NCBI GenBank assembly: GCA_013141175.1
Contig: JABFRN010000001.1
Coordinates: forward strand, 1,565,444 to 1,629,443
DNA from: Lysobacter sp.
Lineage (GTDB): Bacteria > Pseudomonadota > Gammaproteobacteria > Xanthomonadales > Xanthomonadaceae
Direction of reading: 5' to 3'
Length of the DNA stretch: 64,000 bases
Shown here in pieces: positions 1-12,139 of the stretch. The first letter of the stretch is position 1. The number at the start of each line of letters is the position of its first letter. The position numbers were made by a program, and so were the translations under genes. The notes beneath the pieces are model-generated. The model was not told the DNA's origin. It did no database searches and saw only the letters and a program-made list of their open reading frames with translations.

Positions 1-1054
<1,054 letters not shown>

Positions 1055-1533
1055 GCACCCAGTCTAGCGATTACGGTGGCGTCGGCCCCGGAACTGCCAG
1101 ACGGCAGCCGAGCCTCGACTTGCGCCGCATAGCTGACGAGCGAAACATGAATGACCTGCAAGTGACGGATCGCAAAGGGAATTCAGGATTATCCACACAA
1201 GCTGTGGATAAGTTTGTGCATGAATCCGTGCGCGAGGGATTTTGTACGGTAAATGAAGGGGTTCGGCGAGTTCTGGCGAAAAAAGCGCCACCTCATTAAA
1301 TACCATGCGGATCAATCGTTTATCCGTGAAACATAAGAAAACCCGGTGTCCGCTGCTGCGCCCGGGAGGATAAATGACATCCCGATGACCGCTGTGCACA
1401 ACCGGATCGGGTCGGACGCTCGGCTGCAGGCCTTGGCACGCCTCGGGGAGCCGGTTTCGTGATGGTTGTCAAGTGGAAATTCGGCGACACAAGGCATCAT
1501 GCCAGCCCGTCGTCAAGCTGCTCTAATCGCCCC
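1055..1533. other. 479-base intergenic region between priA and a divergent gene
   Basis: No convincing gene is seen. It holds the divergent 5' ends of priA (minus) and the gene at 1534 (plus), two facing DnaA boxes at 1189-1211 and a small hairpin, TGGCG-loop-CGCCA, near 1275-1292. The stretch from about 1180 to 1340 is visibly more AT-rich than the flanking genes. An in-frame ATG at 1459 could extend the downstream gene, but that extension has no protein-like character. Confidence 0.6.
1189..1211. promoter_or_regulatory. Inverted pair of consensus DnaA boxes
   Basis: TTATCCACA (1189-1197) and its reverse complement TGTGGATAA (1203-1211) are both exact matches to the DnaA box consensus TTATNCACA. 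They face each other across a 5-base spacer, about 135 bases upstream of priA. This may be a DnaA-responsive promoter element or a DnaA-titration site. Two boxes and no AT-rich unwinding element with clustered 13-mers are not enough to call it an origin. Confidence 0.6.
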
Positions 1534-2187
1534 ATGGCTTACCTGAATACGCTCGACACCGCCGCCGCCACCACCACGGCCGTCGCCAGCTTCCTGCGCG
1601 GGGTGGAACGTCGTGCGGCGCTGCTGGCCGAACTGCAGTGCGGCGATCCCGGGCACGGCGACCAGGCGTTGACCGGCGCCATCGAATCCTTCGCGGCCAG
1701 TGCACCGGCAACCCCCCAGGACGAATGGCCGCTGCTGTTCTGGACCACCCTCCTGCAGAGCCCGTCGCTCAATGCCGAAGCCCTGGCGCCGTTCTGGCAC
1801 GGCGATTTCGCTCCACTGGCACGGCTGGACTTCGGCACCCGTGCGGTGATCCTGCTGCGGGTGGTGGTCGGGCTCAACGATACCCAGGCGGCGACAGTGT
1901 TCGGGGTGGAACCGGCCGAATACAAACAGGCCCTGCAGCGCGCGCTGCCGCAGCGCGCCGACGGCACGCTGGACGGCGAGGCCTGGCTGGCGATGAACGA
2001 CGAAGCCCGCTCCGTGATGCAGCACCTGCCGCCGGAGCGCGTCGCATTCATCGCCCGGTTGCGCGACGCCGCGATCGCGGCCAAGCCCGTCGAGGCGCCG
2101 CCGCGCACCACGCGCGGCACGATCCCGATCGCGATCGGCAAGCCGCGCTGGCTGGACAAGCTCTGGTCGAGCGTGGGTCTGACCTGA
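1534..2187 (+). CDS. Hypothetical protein with sigma-70 region-4-like segment
   Basis: The protein has 218 residues from the ATG at 1534 (MAYLNTLDTAAATTTAVASF). The middle part, with TRAVILLRVVVGLNDTQAA followed by a short VFGVEPAEYKQALQRAL segment, resembles the helix-turn-helix of sigma factor region 4, including the ECF-like hydrophobic helix before it. No region-2 motif is recognisable, so it is not an ordinary sigma factor. No signal peptide or membrane span is seen. An upstream in-frame ATG at 1459 exists but adds a basic, non-conserved-looking stretch. A DNA-binding or sigma-like regulator is an inference from one short segment. Confidence 0.6.
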   Translation: MAYLNTLDTAAATTTAVASFLRGVERRAALLAELQCGDPGHGDQALTGAIESFAASAPATPQDEWPLLFWTTLLQSPSLNAEALAPFWHGDFAPLARLDFGTRAVILLRVVVGLNDTQAATVFGVEPAEYKQALQRALPQRADGTLDGEAWLAMNDEARSVMQHLPPERVAFIARLRDAAIAAKPVEAPPRTTRGTIPIAIGKPRWLDKLWSSVGLT

Positions 2188-2260
2188 TGTCTCGGGCCTG
2201 ATACCCCGGCCTGACGTCATCAACACGTTGTTGGCCTGAACCCGCGCGTGGCGGCGCCCG

Positions 2261-2578
2261 TCAGCGGGTACCGCGCAGCACCCGTCGTGTCGCCTGGAAG
2301 CGGTCGCCGAAGCGGGCGACGCCGTCGGCGCGCAGGCGCGGGGCATGATCGCGCAGGTAGTCATCCAGCGCCGCACGGTCTTTCAGTACGTATTGCATGC
2401 ACAGCCCCACCCGGCCCGCGCTCGGCGGCGGCTCCAGCACCTCGAAGAGCTTGGCGCCGACGAACCCCGGCAGGGCCAGCATCTCCGCGATGTGATCGCG
2501 CAGCCACACGCGGTATTCGTCGTGCGCGGCGGCGTCGACTTCGATATTGACCTCGTAGATCACCCGTTTGACGCTCAT
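2261..2578 (-). CDS. DUF4286 family protein
   Basis: A 105-residue protein starting MSVKRVIYEVNIEVDAAA, the typical opening of DUF4286 proteins, with the family pattern of a ferredoxin-like small domain (VGAKLFEVLEPP ... LCMQYVLKDRAALDDYL). The function of the family is not established. The start is taken at the ATG at 2578; a longer upstream reading would run into the neighbouring gene. It lies 7 bases downstream of the DUF3667 gene on the same strand, so the two are probably co-transcribed. Confidence 0.85.
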   Translation of the reverse strand: MSVKRVIYEVNIEVDAAAHDEYRVWLRDHIAEMLALPGFVGAKLFEVLEPPPSAGRVGLCMQYVLKDRAALDDYLRDHAPRLRADGVARFGDRFQATRRVLRGTR

Positions 2579-2585
2579 GGATACC

Positions 2586-3791
2586 TCAGCTGCTGAGTCC
2601 CGCAAGGACGGCATACATGATCGCCATGCCCAGCAGGAAGGAATAGATCAGGCCCAGCGTGGCGTATTTGGTTAGAGTCTTGAGCCAGTTTTGCGCGTAT
2701 ACCCGCTTCTGCATCCACAGCAGGTACAGCGGCACGAGCAGGAACAGGGTGAACGATGCGGTCAGGGCCGAAAAACCCGCCACCCCTGCCGGCTGACCGG
2801 GAATCGCCCGCACCCCGATCAGCAGGAATGCGAACAGCAGTCCGACCAACATGAAGGCATGGCTGTAGAGCGCGACCACAAGATGCTCGAGATAGCTGCG
2901 CCCCGAGCCGATGTACAGCAGCTTCAGGCACAGCGCGAACAGCGGCATCAGCACGAACAACGCGCCCGGCACCGCGCCAAGGAAGCGCTTGAGCAGTTCG
3001 TCCGGGTTTTTCTTCACGAGATCGGCGTTTTCCTGGATCTTTTCGATCCGGCGCACGAACCAGCGCTCCACGACGCCGAGATCCTGGCTACCGCTCGTCG
3101 CGACGGTTGCAGCGGGGGCGGACGACGGCTCAGGCGGCGCTGCTGCGGCCGTTCCGGAAGTCGGTGCCAAGCCCGCGTCGAACGGCGTATCGAGCCTGCG
3201 CAGCTGCTCAGGCGTCGCGCCCAGCTCGAGCATGCGCGCGCGCGACTTGTCGTCGATCTTCCGCTTCGCGAAATCGTACAGCGCCGACAACACCGGGCCG
3301 GGCCCTGACTTCCTGTTTTCCGCAGCGACCTCGCCCATGAACTTCGTGCGCAGCGCGATCACCTCATCGACGGTTTTCGCGTTCCTGAAATTGCTTTCGT
3401 CGATCCGGACGTCGCCGACGACGATGCCGCTCTTGGCCGGCCGCGTATCGATCTGGAATGCGTCTTCGGAATCGATGTGCAGGGTCAGTTTGCCGACGAA
3501 GAAGGTGATCAGGCTCAAAATGATGAACAGGCGCAGCGGCGCGACATAGCGCACCCGATGCCCGGCCAGGTAACCGGTGGCGACACGGCCGGGTACGAAC
3601 AGGTCGCGCAGCGTGCGGAAAATCCGCCCATCGAGATGCCAGAACGACTCGAAGACTTCTTCGATCGCATGGCCGAAATGATGCAGCGGGCTGTGCGCGC
3701 GCTGGCCGCAGACATGGCAATAACCGCCGATCAATGCAGTCGCGCAGTTCTCGCAGGCAGCGGGCGGGGCGGTGGCGGCGTGATCGGTCAT
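2586..3791 (-). CDS. DUF3667 domain membrane protein
   Basis: The protein has 401 residues. An N-terminal zinc-ribbon-like pair of CxxC motifs (CENCATAL ... CHVCGQR, residues about 14-31) is followed by the DUF3667 signature (HHFGHAIEEVFESFWHLDG, FVPGRVATGYLAGHRVRYV) and a first membrane span (LRLFIILSLITFFVG). A long soluble, charged linker with a Pro/Ala/Ser-rich tract follows, then a cluster of four hydrophobic spans at the C-terminus. Function is unknown. The zinc ribbon plus membrane segments suggests an inner-membrane protein with a cytoplasmic metal-binding head. It precedes the DUF4286 gene. Confidence 0.85.
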   Translation of the reverse strand: MTDHAATAPPAACENCATALIGGYCHVCGQRAHSPLHHFGHAIEEVFESFWHLDGRIFRTLRDLFVPGRVATGYLAGHRVRYVAPLRLFIILSLITFFVGKLTLHIDSEDAFQIDTRPAKSGIVVGDVRIDESNFRNAKTVDEVIALRTKFMGEVAAENRKSGPGPVLSALYDFAKRKIDDKSRARMLELGATPEQLRRLDTPFDAGLAPTSGTAAAAPPEPSSAPAATVATSGSQDLGVVERWFVRRIEKIQENADLVKKNPDELLKRFLGAVPGALFVLMPLFALCLKLLYIGSGRSYLEHLVVALYSHAFMLVGLLFAFLLIGVRAIPGQPAGVAGFSALTASFTLFLLVPLYLLWMQKRVYAQNWLKTLTKYATLGLIYSFLLGMAIMYAVLAGLSS

Positions 3792-3876
3792 GCACTCCCC
3801 GGGGCGCGGCGGCTGACGCGGTTAAGATAACAGCCCGTGCGCCGGCTCCCGCGCCGGTTTTTTCCACGGCAGGCGC

Positions 3877-5256
3877 ATGACTTCCTCCCATTCCCCGCCA
3901 CAGCGTTTCAGCGACGAGCTTCGCGCCAGTGCGCGATTGGCCGCGCCGCTGATCGCCGGACATGTCTCGACCGGGCTGATCGGGCTGGTCGATGCGCTCA
4001 TTGCCGGCCGCCACGGCACCACCACGCTCGCGGCCGTGTCGGTGGGCACGGCCCTGTTCTGGCTGCCTTTGCTGGTGCCGATGGGCACGTTGATCGCCGT
4101 ACCGGCGTCGGTTTCGCAGCTCGATGGCGCCGGCCGCCGCGACGAGATCGGGCCGCTGTTCCGGCAGGCGCTCTGGCTGGCGCTGCTGCTGGGTTTGGGG
4201 ATGTTCGCGTTCCTCAGCGCCATCCCCCTGGCGCTGGAGGCCTTCGGCATCGCGCCGGAGATCCGTCCCGGCGCGACCGCGTTCGTCCACGGCATCCGCT
4301 GGGGCGTGCCGGCGTTGGCACTGTTCCTGTGCATGCGCTATCTCTGCGATGGCCTGCACTACACCATTCCGACCATGCTGCTGGGCTTCGGCGGTCTGCT
4401 GCTGTTGATCCCCACCGGTTACGGCCTGACCTTCGGCCTCGGCGGTCTGCCGGCGCTGGGCGCGGGCGGACTCGGCTTGGCCTCGGCGCTGGTGATGTGG
4501 CTGCAGGCCTTGGGGCTGATCGCCTATCTGGCGCGGGCTCGGCGTTTCCGCGACCTGCATCTGCTGGATCGCTACGACCCGCCGCACTGGCCGCCGATCC
4601 GTGGCCTGCTGGCACTGGGGCTGCCGATCGGCTTCACCTGGCTGATGGAAGGCGGGCTGTTCGTCGCCACCGCGCTGGTGATCGGGCGCCTGGGCGCGGT
4701 ACCGGCCGCCGCGCACCAGATCGCGATCAATGTATCGAGCCTCTGCTTCATGGTGCCGATGGCGCTCGCCGAGGCCACCACGGTACGGGTCGGCTACGCG
4801 GTGGGAGGCGGCGACCGCGACGGCCTGCGTCGCGCCGCCTTCGCAGGCTATGTGCTGGTCCTGCTCACCCAGCTGATCACCGGCACGACCCTGCTGCTCG
4901 GCAACGAGACCATCGCCGCGTTCTACACCGGCGACGCGGCGGTGATCGCGCTGGCCTCGTCGCTGCTGCTGATGGCGGCGGCCTTCCAGTTTCCGGACGG
5001 GGTGCAGGTGCTGTCGATCGGTGCCCTGCGCGGGCTGAAGGACACCCGGATGCCGATGCTGATCGCCGCCCTCGCTTACTGGGGCGTGGGCATGCCGCTG
5101 GGCGCGGTGCTGGGGCTCGGTCTGGGCGAATGGGTGCCGGCGCAGGGGCCGAAGGGCATGTGGATCGGCCTGATCGCCGGGCTGACGGTCGCCGCCGTGC
5201 TGCTGGGTCTGCGCTTCTTGCGCATTTCCCGGCGCGTCCCCATTGTGACGGCCTGA
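3877..5256 (+). CDS. MATE family multidrug/cation antiporter (NorM-like)
   Basis: A 459-residue inner-membrane protein with about twelve hydrophobic segments in two homologous halves, as expected for MATE exporters, which extrude organic cations in exchange for Na+ or H+. Family-like sequences include LAAPLIAGHVSTGLIGLVD near the N-terminus, and in the second half LGLPIGFTWLMEGGLFV and a long C-terminal half beginning around RLGAVPAAAHQIAINV. The ATG at 3877 directly precedes a hydrophilic lead of about 20 residues. The gene stands alone and diverges from the DUF3667 gene; its substrate cannot be told from sequence. Confidence 0.9.
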   Translation: MTSSHSPPQRFSDELRASARLAAPLIAGHVSTGLIGLVDALIAGRHGTTTLAAVSVGTALFWLPLLVPMGTLIAVPASVSQLDGAGRRDEIGPLFRQALWLALLLGLGMFAFLSAIPLALEAFGIAPEIRPGATAFVHGIRWGVPALALFLCMRYLCDGLHYTIPTMLLGFGGLLLLIPTGYGLTFGLGGLPALGAGGLGLASALVMWLQALGLIAYLARARRFRDLHLLDRYDPPHWPPIRGLLALGLPIGFTWLMEGGLFVATALVIGRLGAVPAAAHQIAINVSSLCFMVPMALAEATTVRVGYAVGGGDRDGLRRAAFAGYVLVLLTQLITGTTLLLGNETIAAFYTGDAAVIALASSLLLMAAAFQFPDGVQVLSIGALRGLKDTRMPMLIAALAYWGVGMPLGAVLGLGLGEWVPAQGPKGMWIGLIAGLTVAAVLLGLRFLRISRRVPIVTA

Positions 5257-5474
5257 GCGGTCTGTCCCGGATCTGCGGACCATGTGCGGTTGCGGGCCAT
5301 TGCGTGATCGTCCCGGTCGGTCGTCCTTGTGCAGTCGGCCTTGTGCAATCGGTGGGAGTGACCGATGGGGCATGCCGATGCCATCACCAGGCCGCAGACT
5401 GAACTCCGAGACCAGACTTCAACACACCCGGCCTCAAGACATCCGGCTTCAAGACCCCCAGGAGATTCTCCCCC

Positions 5475-7370
5475 ATGAATGAACCGCAGCGTCGCGGCCC
5501 CGTCGCAAGCATCCTGATCGGTATCTGGGATGCGATGAATTTCACCCGGCGGTTGGTCTTCAACCTGCTGTTCTTCGGCTTCCTGCTGGTCGTCCTGGCC
5601 GCGTTGGGCACCAGCGGCAAGCGGGTCATGCCGGTGCAGGATCACAGCACCCTGGTGATCGCACCCGAAGGCGTGCTGGTCGAACAGTATTCGGTCGACG
5701 CCACCAGCCGCGCGCTCGCCAAAGCGCTCGGCGACCCGCGCGCGTCGGAAGTGCAACTCCGCGACCTGCTGCGGGTGCTGGAAGCCGCGAAGACCGACAA
5801 ACGCATCGAACGCGTGCTGCTGCGCGTGGACCGCATGAGCTTCAGCGGCTATGCCTCGATCCGCGAAGTCGCCGAAGCGCTCGCCGACCTGCGCGCTTCC
5901 GGCAAACAGATCGTCGCGTTCGGCGAAAGCTACGACCAGGGCCAATACCTGCTCGCGGCCCAGGCCAACGAGGTCTACCTCGACCCGATGGGCGGCATGA
6001 TCCTGGAAGGCCTGAGCCGCTACCGGCAGTATTTCCGCGAAGGCCTGCAGGACAAGCTCGGCGTGGATGTGCACCTGTTCAAAGTGGGCGAATACAAATC
6101 CGCCGCCGAACCCTACGTGCTGGACGCCGCATCGCCGGCATCCAAGGAAGCCGATCTGTTCTGGATGAACGATATCTGGCAGCGCTATCTGGCCGATATC
6201 GCCAAGGCCCGCAAGCTCGATCCGAAACAGCTCGCGGCGAGTTTCGACACCTTGCCGGCGGACATCGCCGGCGCGCAGGGCGACCTCGCGAAGTTCGCGC
6301 TGCAGAAGAAATGGATCGATGGCCTGAAGACGCAGGAACAGGTCGAGGACCTGCTGATCGAGCGCGGCACCGCCGACGAACAGGCCGAGGGCGGATTCCG
6401 CCAGGTCTCGCTCGACGGCTATCTCGCGCATCTCGACGGCACGCTGCCGGCGCTGGGCAACGACGACCATGTCGCCGTGGTGGTGGCCGAAGGCGAAATC
6501 ACCGGTGGCGACCAGCCTCCGGGCAGCGTCGGCGGTGAATCGACCGCCGCGCTGCTGCGCGAGGCCCGCGACGACGACAGCGTGAAGGCGCTGGTGCTGC
6601 GCGTGGATTCGCCCGGTGGCGAAGTGTTCGCTTCCGAGCAGATCCGTCGCGAAATCGTCGCGCTGAAGAAAGCCGGCAAACCGGTGGTGGTCTCGATGGG
6701 CGACCTCGCCGCATCGGGGGGCTACTGGATCAGCATGGACGCCGACCGCATCTACGCCGACCCGTCCACGGTCACCGGTTCGATCGGCATCTTCGGCATG
6801 ATCCCGAGCTTCTCGCGCGCGCTCGAGAAGATCGGCGTGCGCACCGATGGCGTTTCCACCACCGCGTTCGCCGGCGGGTTCGATGTCACCCGCCCGCTGT
6901 CGCCGGAAGTCGGCCAGGTGATGCAGAGCGTGATCGAGAAGGGTTATCGCGATTTCACCGGCAAGGTGGCGCAAGCCCGCAAGAAACCGGTCGCCGATGT
7001 CGACGCCATCGCCCGCGGCCGGGTCTGGAGTGGCATGCAGGCGAAGGAGCGCGGTCTGGTCGACGCCTTCGGCGGGCTGCGCACGGCGATCGCCGATGCG
7101 GCCAAACGCGCCAAGCTCGGCGACAAGCCCGGCGACTATCGCGTGCGCTACATCGAACTGCAGCTCACCCCGTTCGAGCAGATTTTCGGCAAGTTCGCCG
7201 GTTCGGCGATGGGTCGCTCGATGCTCGGCCACTCCGACATCGCCCGCAGCCTGCTGGCGAAGGTCGTACCGCAGGCCGATCGCGATCTGCGCATGCTCGA
7301 GCGGGCGATGGAGCCACGCACCGGCGGCTCGCCGGCGAAGACCATCGCCTACTGTTTCTGCGGGTTCTGA
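5475..7370 (+). CDS. sppA: Signal peptide peptidase SppA, 67K type
   Basis: SppA is an inner-membrane serine protease that degrades cleaved signal peptides. The 631-residue protein has an N-terminal membrane anchor (LLFFGFLLVVLAALG, about residues 31-45) and the duplicated S49 architecture of the long gammaproteobacterial form. The predicted general-base lysine lies in VGEYKSAAEP (Lys208) and the nucleophile in DLAASGGYW (Ser414), at positions close to the E. coli enzyme's 209/409. The start is preceded by a good ribosome binding site (AGGAG). The gene ends at a strong bidirectional hairpin. Identification is firm. Confidence 0.95.
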   Translation: MNEPQRRGPVASILIGIWDAMNFTRRLVFNLLFFGFLLVVLAALGTSGKRVMPVQDHSTLVIAPEGVLVEQYSVDATSRALAKALGDPRASEVQLRDLLRVLEAAKTDKRIERVLLRVDRMSFSGYASIREVAEALADLRASGKQIVAFGESYDQGQYLLAAQANEVYLDPMGGMILEGLSRYRQYFREGLQDKLGVDVHLFKVGEYKSAAEPYVLDAASPASKEADLFWMNDIWQRYLADIAKARKLDPKQLAASFDTLPADIAGAQGDLAKFALQKKWIDGLKTQEQVEDLLIERGTADEQAEGGFRQVSLDGYLAHLDGTLPALGNDDHVAVVVAEGEITGGDQPPGSVGGESTAALLREARDDDSVKALVLRVDSPGGEVFASEQIRREIVALKKAGKPVVVSMGDLAASGGYWISMDADRIYADPSTVTGSIGIFGMIPSFSRALEKIGVRTDGVSTTAFAGGFDVTRPLSPEVGQVMQSVIEKGYRDFTGKVAQARKKPVADVDAIARGRVWSGMQAKERGLVDAFGGLRTAIADAAKRAKLGDKPGDYRVRYIELQLTPFEQIFGKFAGSAMGRSMLGHSDIARSLLAKVVPQADRDLRMLERAMEPRTGGSPAKTIAYCFCGF

Positions 7371-7401
7371 ATCGACGACCCGACCGCTTCAAGGATCGAC
7401 A

Positions 7402-7433
7402 ACGACGCCCGGCACCGCCGGGCGTCGTCGTTT
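7402..7433. terminator. Bidirectional transcription terminator between sppA and the lipoprotein gene
   Basis: A 12-base-pair perfect stem (ACGACGCCCGGC / GCCGGGCGTCGT, loop ACC) lies between two convergent genes, with a short T-run on the plus side. Confidence 0.75.
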
Positions 7434-7453
7434 GCGGGCGAATAGGCGCTCGG

Positions 7454-7705
7454 CTAGTTGCCGGTCGCGGCATCGATGGCATTGCGCTGCGCTTCGGCAG
7501 CGGCATCGACCGAGGCCTGCGCCGCTTCGGCCTTGTCGATCGGCTTCTGCATCGCTTCACGCAATTGCGTGGGCGGAGCCACCTCGGCCGCCGACGTCTG
7601 CGGGTCGGGAGGGTTGTCGTGATCGGGCAGCTTCGGCTCGGAGCATCCCGCAAGTCCGACCAGACCGGCCAGCAGCGGGAGCATGAACAACACGGTACGG
7701 CGCAT
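7454..7705 (-). CDS. Small predicted lipoprotein
   Basis: An 83-residue protein with a lipoprotein signal peptide ([17 protein letters not shown]) and the lipobox LAGC, predicting lipidated Cys20. The mature part is short, Pro- and Ala-rich and acidic, with a C-terminal alanine-rich helix ([20 protein letters not shown]). No domain is recognised. It converges with sppA and diverges from the SDR gene at 7771. Function is unknown. Confidence 0.75.
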   Translation of the reverse strand: MRRTVLFMLPLLAGLVGLAGCSEPKLPDHDNPPDPQTSAAEVAPPTQLREAMQKPIDKAEAAQASVDAAAEAQRNAIDAATGN

Positions 7706-7770
7706 GGTCGTCCTCCTCGACGGGATCGCGGCTTATCCTACGCCCTACCCCGGATCGAACGGCTACCGCC

Positions 7771-8547
7771 ATGTTTTCCCAACGCTGGCGCCTGGATGGA
7801 CAACTCGCACTGGTGACCGGCGGCAGCGCCGGGATCGGTCGCGCCGTCGCGCGCGAACTGCTCGGTTTCGGCGCGCGCGTGCTGATCGCCGCACGCGACG
7901 GCAACAGCCTGGACGCGGTGCGGGTCGAACTGGAGGAAGAGTTTCCCGATGGCGAAGTGCGCACCTGCATCGCCGACGTCGCCGACGACGAACAGCGTCG
8001 CGAATTGCTCGATTGGGTCGAGGACATCGGCGATGGCCTCAACATCCTGGTCAACAATGCCGGCGGCAACCTCACCAGGCCGGCCATCGATTACAGCGAA
8101 GACGAATGGCGCGGCATTTTCGAAGTCAATCTGTTCAGCGCCTTCGAACTCGCGCGCAATACCTATCCGCTGCTCACCAAGCATGCCGCGTCCTGCATCG
8201 TGAACGTCGGAAGCGTTTCCGGCATCGCGCATGTGCGCAGCGGCGCGCCCTACGGCATGAGCAAGGCGGCGATGCACCAGATGACCCGCAATCTCGCCGT
8301 GGAATGGGCCGAAGACGGCGTGCGCGTGAATTCGGTGGCGCCGTGGTACATCCGCACCCGCCGCACCTCGACCAAACTCGCCGATCCCGATTATCTCGAC
8401 GAAGTGCTGCTGCGCACGCCGATGGGCCGCATCGGCGAACCCGAGGAAGTCGCCGCCGCCGTCGCTTTCCTGTGCCTGCCCGCATCGAGCTATATCACCG
8501 GCGAATGCATCGCCGTCGACGGCGGCTTCCTGCGCTACGGGTTCTGA
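7771..8547 (+). CDS. SDR family oxidoreductase, tropinone-reductase-like
   Basis: A 258-residue classical short-chain dehydrogenase. It has the nucleotide-binding glycine motif TGGSAGIG (about residues 16-23), the NNAGG motif, the catalytic Ser in NVGSVSG, and YGMSK with catalytic Tyr and Lys. The C-terminus carries the usual [12 protein letters not shown]. The arrangement resembles tropinone-reductase-like SDRs. Substrate is unknown. It is a single gene, and the 384 bases downstream to the M4 protease hold no clear gene. Confidence 0.9.
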   Translation: MFSQRWRLDGQLALVTGGSAGIGRAVARELLGFGARVLIAARDGNSLDAVRVELEEEFPDGEVRTCIADVADDEQRRELLDWVEDIGDGLNILVNNAGGNLTRPAIDYSEDEWRGIFEVNLFSAFELARNTYPLLTKHAASCIVNVGSVSGIAHVRSGAPYGMSKAAMHQMTRNLAVEWAEDGVRVNSVAPWYIRTRRTSTKLADPDYLDEVLLRTPMGRIGEPEEVAAAVAFLCLPASSYITGECIAVDGGFLRYGF

Positions 8548-10740
<2,193 letters not shown>

Positions 10741-10756
10741 TCCACTGAAACCGGCC

Positions 10757-10782
10757 CGCCGGAGAGCACCTTCTCTCCGGCG
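10757..10782 (+). terminator. Hairpin terminator after the M4 protease gene
   Basis: A perfect 10-base-pair stem (CGCCGGAGAG / CTCTCCGGCG, loop CACCTT) starts 17 bases after the stop codon. There is no clear T-run, so the terminator call is moderate. Confidence 0.55.
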
Positions 10783-10969
10783 GAGCCGACGATCGCTGCA
10801 GATGCTGTGTTCTCGCGTCCGCACTCGTCGCGCTGTGCGGTGCTGTGCCGGAAAGGAATGCGCTTTCTCGGCGGCACGGCACTATTGTGATCCCGCGATG
10901 ATTCTCCCGAGTCCTCCGCTGTCTGCTATTGATTGCAGTCACGGTTTCGTTCTTGGACAGGGAGGATGT

Positions 10970-11986
10970 ATGCGCAACAATCTAGCTGCTGCGACAGCGC
11001 TTTTGCTGATCGCGGTTTCGGTCGGGGGCTGTGCGTCGATCCGTTCGACGAAACTGCCGCAAAGCAACAACAGCAACCCGCAGGGTGGCATGGTCTATTA
11101 CCTGCCCACCCAACAGCTCGAACTGACGATGACCGTCGATGACAAGGGCGCCAGACTGTCGCTTGCGGCATCCAGGGCGATGGCGGATGTGGGGCACAAA
11201 TACGTCGCCCAGTTCCGGCGCAACCATGTCGGTACCAACAAGTTCGTGGTCAAGGCGAATGCGGAAGGATTGCTTGCCGGCGAACTCAGCGGCAGCACCG
11301 TCGGCAATCTGGGCGAAGCCATCCAGGCGCTGGCGGCATCGTCCGCTGGAACCCGGACGCTCGACCACCCACGCAGCGAGAACAAATGCAAGGAGAATGG
11401 TACCTATAAATGGGTGCTCGGCCCGGATATCGACGCTGCCACCACGATGGCCTTGGGCAACTGCGGACTGGTCGTCGGTCTGCAGCCGCCGAACAGCACA
11501 CCCGCTGCGGCTCCTACCGGCGACCACCTGAGTCAAGGGCCGGGGTTTTTCTATCGCCAGAAACAGCCGGTCGTGGTCAAGGTGACGCACACTTCGACAG
11601 ATGCCGCCAAAAAAACAACCTCTCAGGATTTCGTTTTCTACGAATCCATCGCCGGTGCGCACTCACCGGTCGAATTCATGCCCGTCCCGCGTACGCTGTT
11701 CGCCACGACACAGTGGAAACTGAGCTTCGACAACGGTATTCCCACCGTGTACGACATCGACGCAGGCGGCGATCTGATCGGATTGTTCAAACTGCCGGCG
11801 GAAGTGGTGGCGGCATACTCCGATGCGGTTGCGGCCGGGTTCACCAGGGAAAAGACCAGCCTCGGCAACGAAACCGCCTATCTCGAACAACTGAACAAGC
11901 TGGCCTTGCAGCAGGCGAAGAACGAAGCCTGTCGCTTGGCCGTGCAGGGCGGCGACAACGACAAGATCAAGGCTGCCTGCCAATAA
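10970..11986 (+). CDS. Predicted outer-membrane lipoprotein, DUF unknown
   Basis: A 338-residue protein starting at the ATG at 10970 behind GGAGG. The N-terminus MRNNLAAATALLLIAVSVGG is a lipoprotein signal with lipobox VGGC and predicted lipidated Cys21. The mature part has a segment YYLPTQQLELTMTVDD typical of hypothetical proteobacterial lipoproteins, followed by mixed alpha/beta sequence. No catalytic motif is seen. It sits between two secreted protease genes but has its own leader and terminator, so a functional link with them is only suggested by position. Confidence 0.75.
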   Translation: MRNNLAAATALLLIAVSVGGCASIRSTKLPQSNNSNPQGGMVYYLPTQQLELTMTVDDKGARLSLAASRAMADVGHKYVAQFRRNHVGTNKFVVKANAEGLLAGELSGSTVGNLGEAIQALAASSAGTRTLDHPRSENKCKENGTYKWVLGPDIDAATTMALGNCGLVVGLQPPNSTPAAAPTGDHLSQGPGFFYRQKQPVVVKVTHTSTDAAKKTTSQDFVFYESIAGAHSPVEFMPVPRTLFATTQWKLSFDNGIPTVYDIDAGGDLIGLFKLPAEVVAAYSDAVAAGFTREKTSLGNETAYLEQLNKLALQQAKNEACRLAVQGGDNDKIKAACQ

Positions 11987-12001
11987 GCAGCATGCGCGTG
12001 G

Positions 12002-12035
12002 ACGAGCGCCGGAGAGACCCGGCGCTCGTTCCGTT
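12002..12035 (+). terminator. Terminator after the lipoprotein gene
   Basis: An 11-base-pair perfect stem (ACGAGCGCCGG / CCGGCGCTCGT) with a 6-base loop, followed by a modest T-containing tail. Confidence 0.65.
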
Positions 12036-12139
12036 CTGGCGGCTTCGGGGAAAGCCCGGCTGCGGTGACGGTCCGCAAGGGCCGGCGGTATGCTGTGGCA
12101 TCCTCAGTCCACCACCGAAAACGCGCAGGGAGACAGCGT

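Noticed and set aside
1062..1533. Chromosomal origin of replication
   Set aside because: Only two consensus DnaA boxes; no dnaA, dnaN or rpmH nearby and no clustered AT-rich repeats. A regulatory or titration site is more likely.
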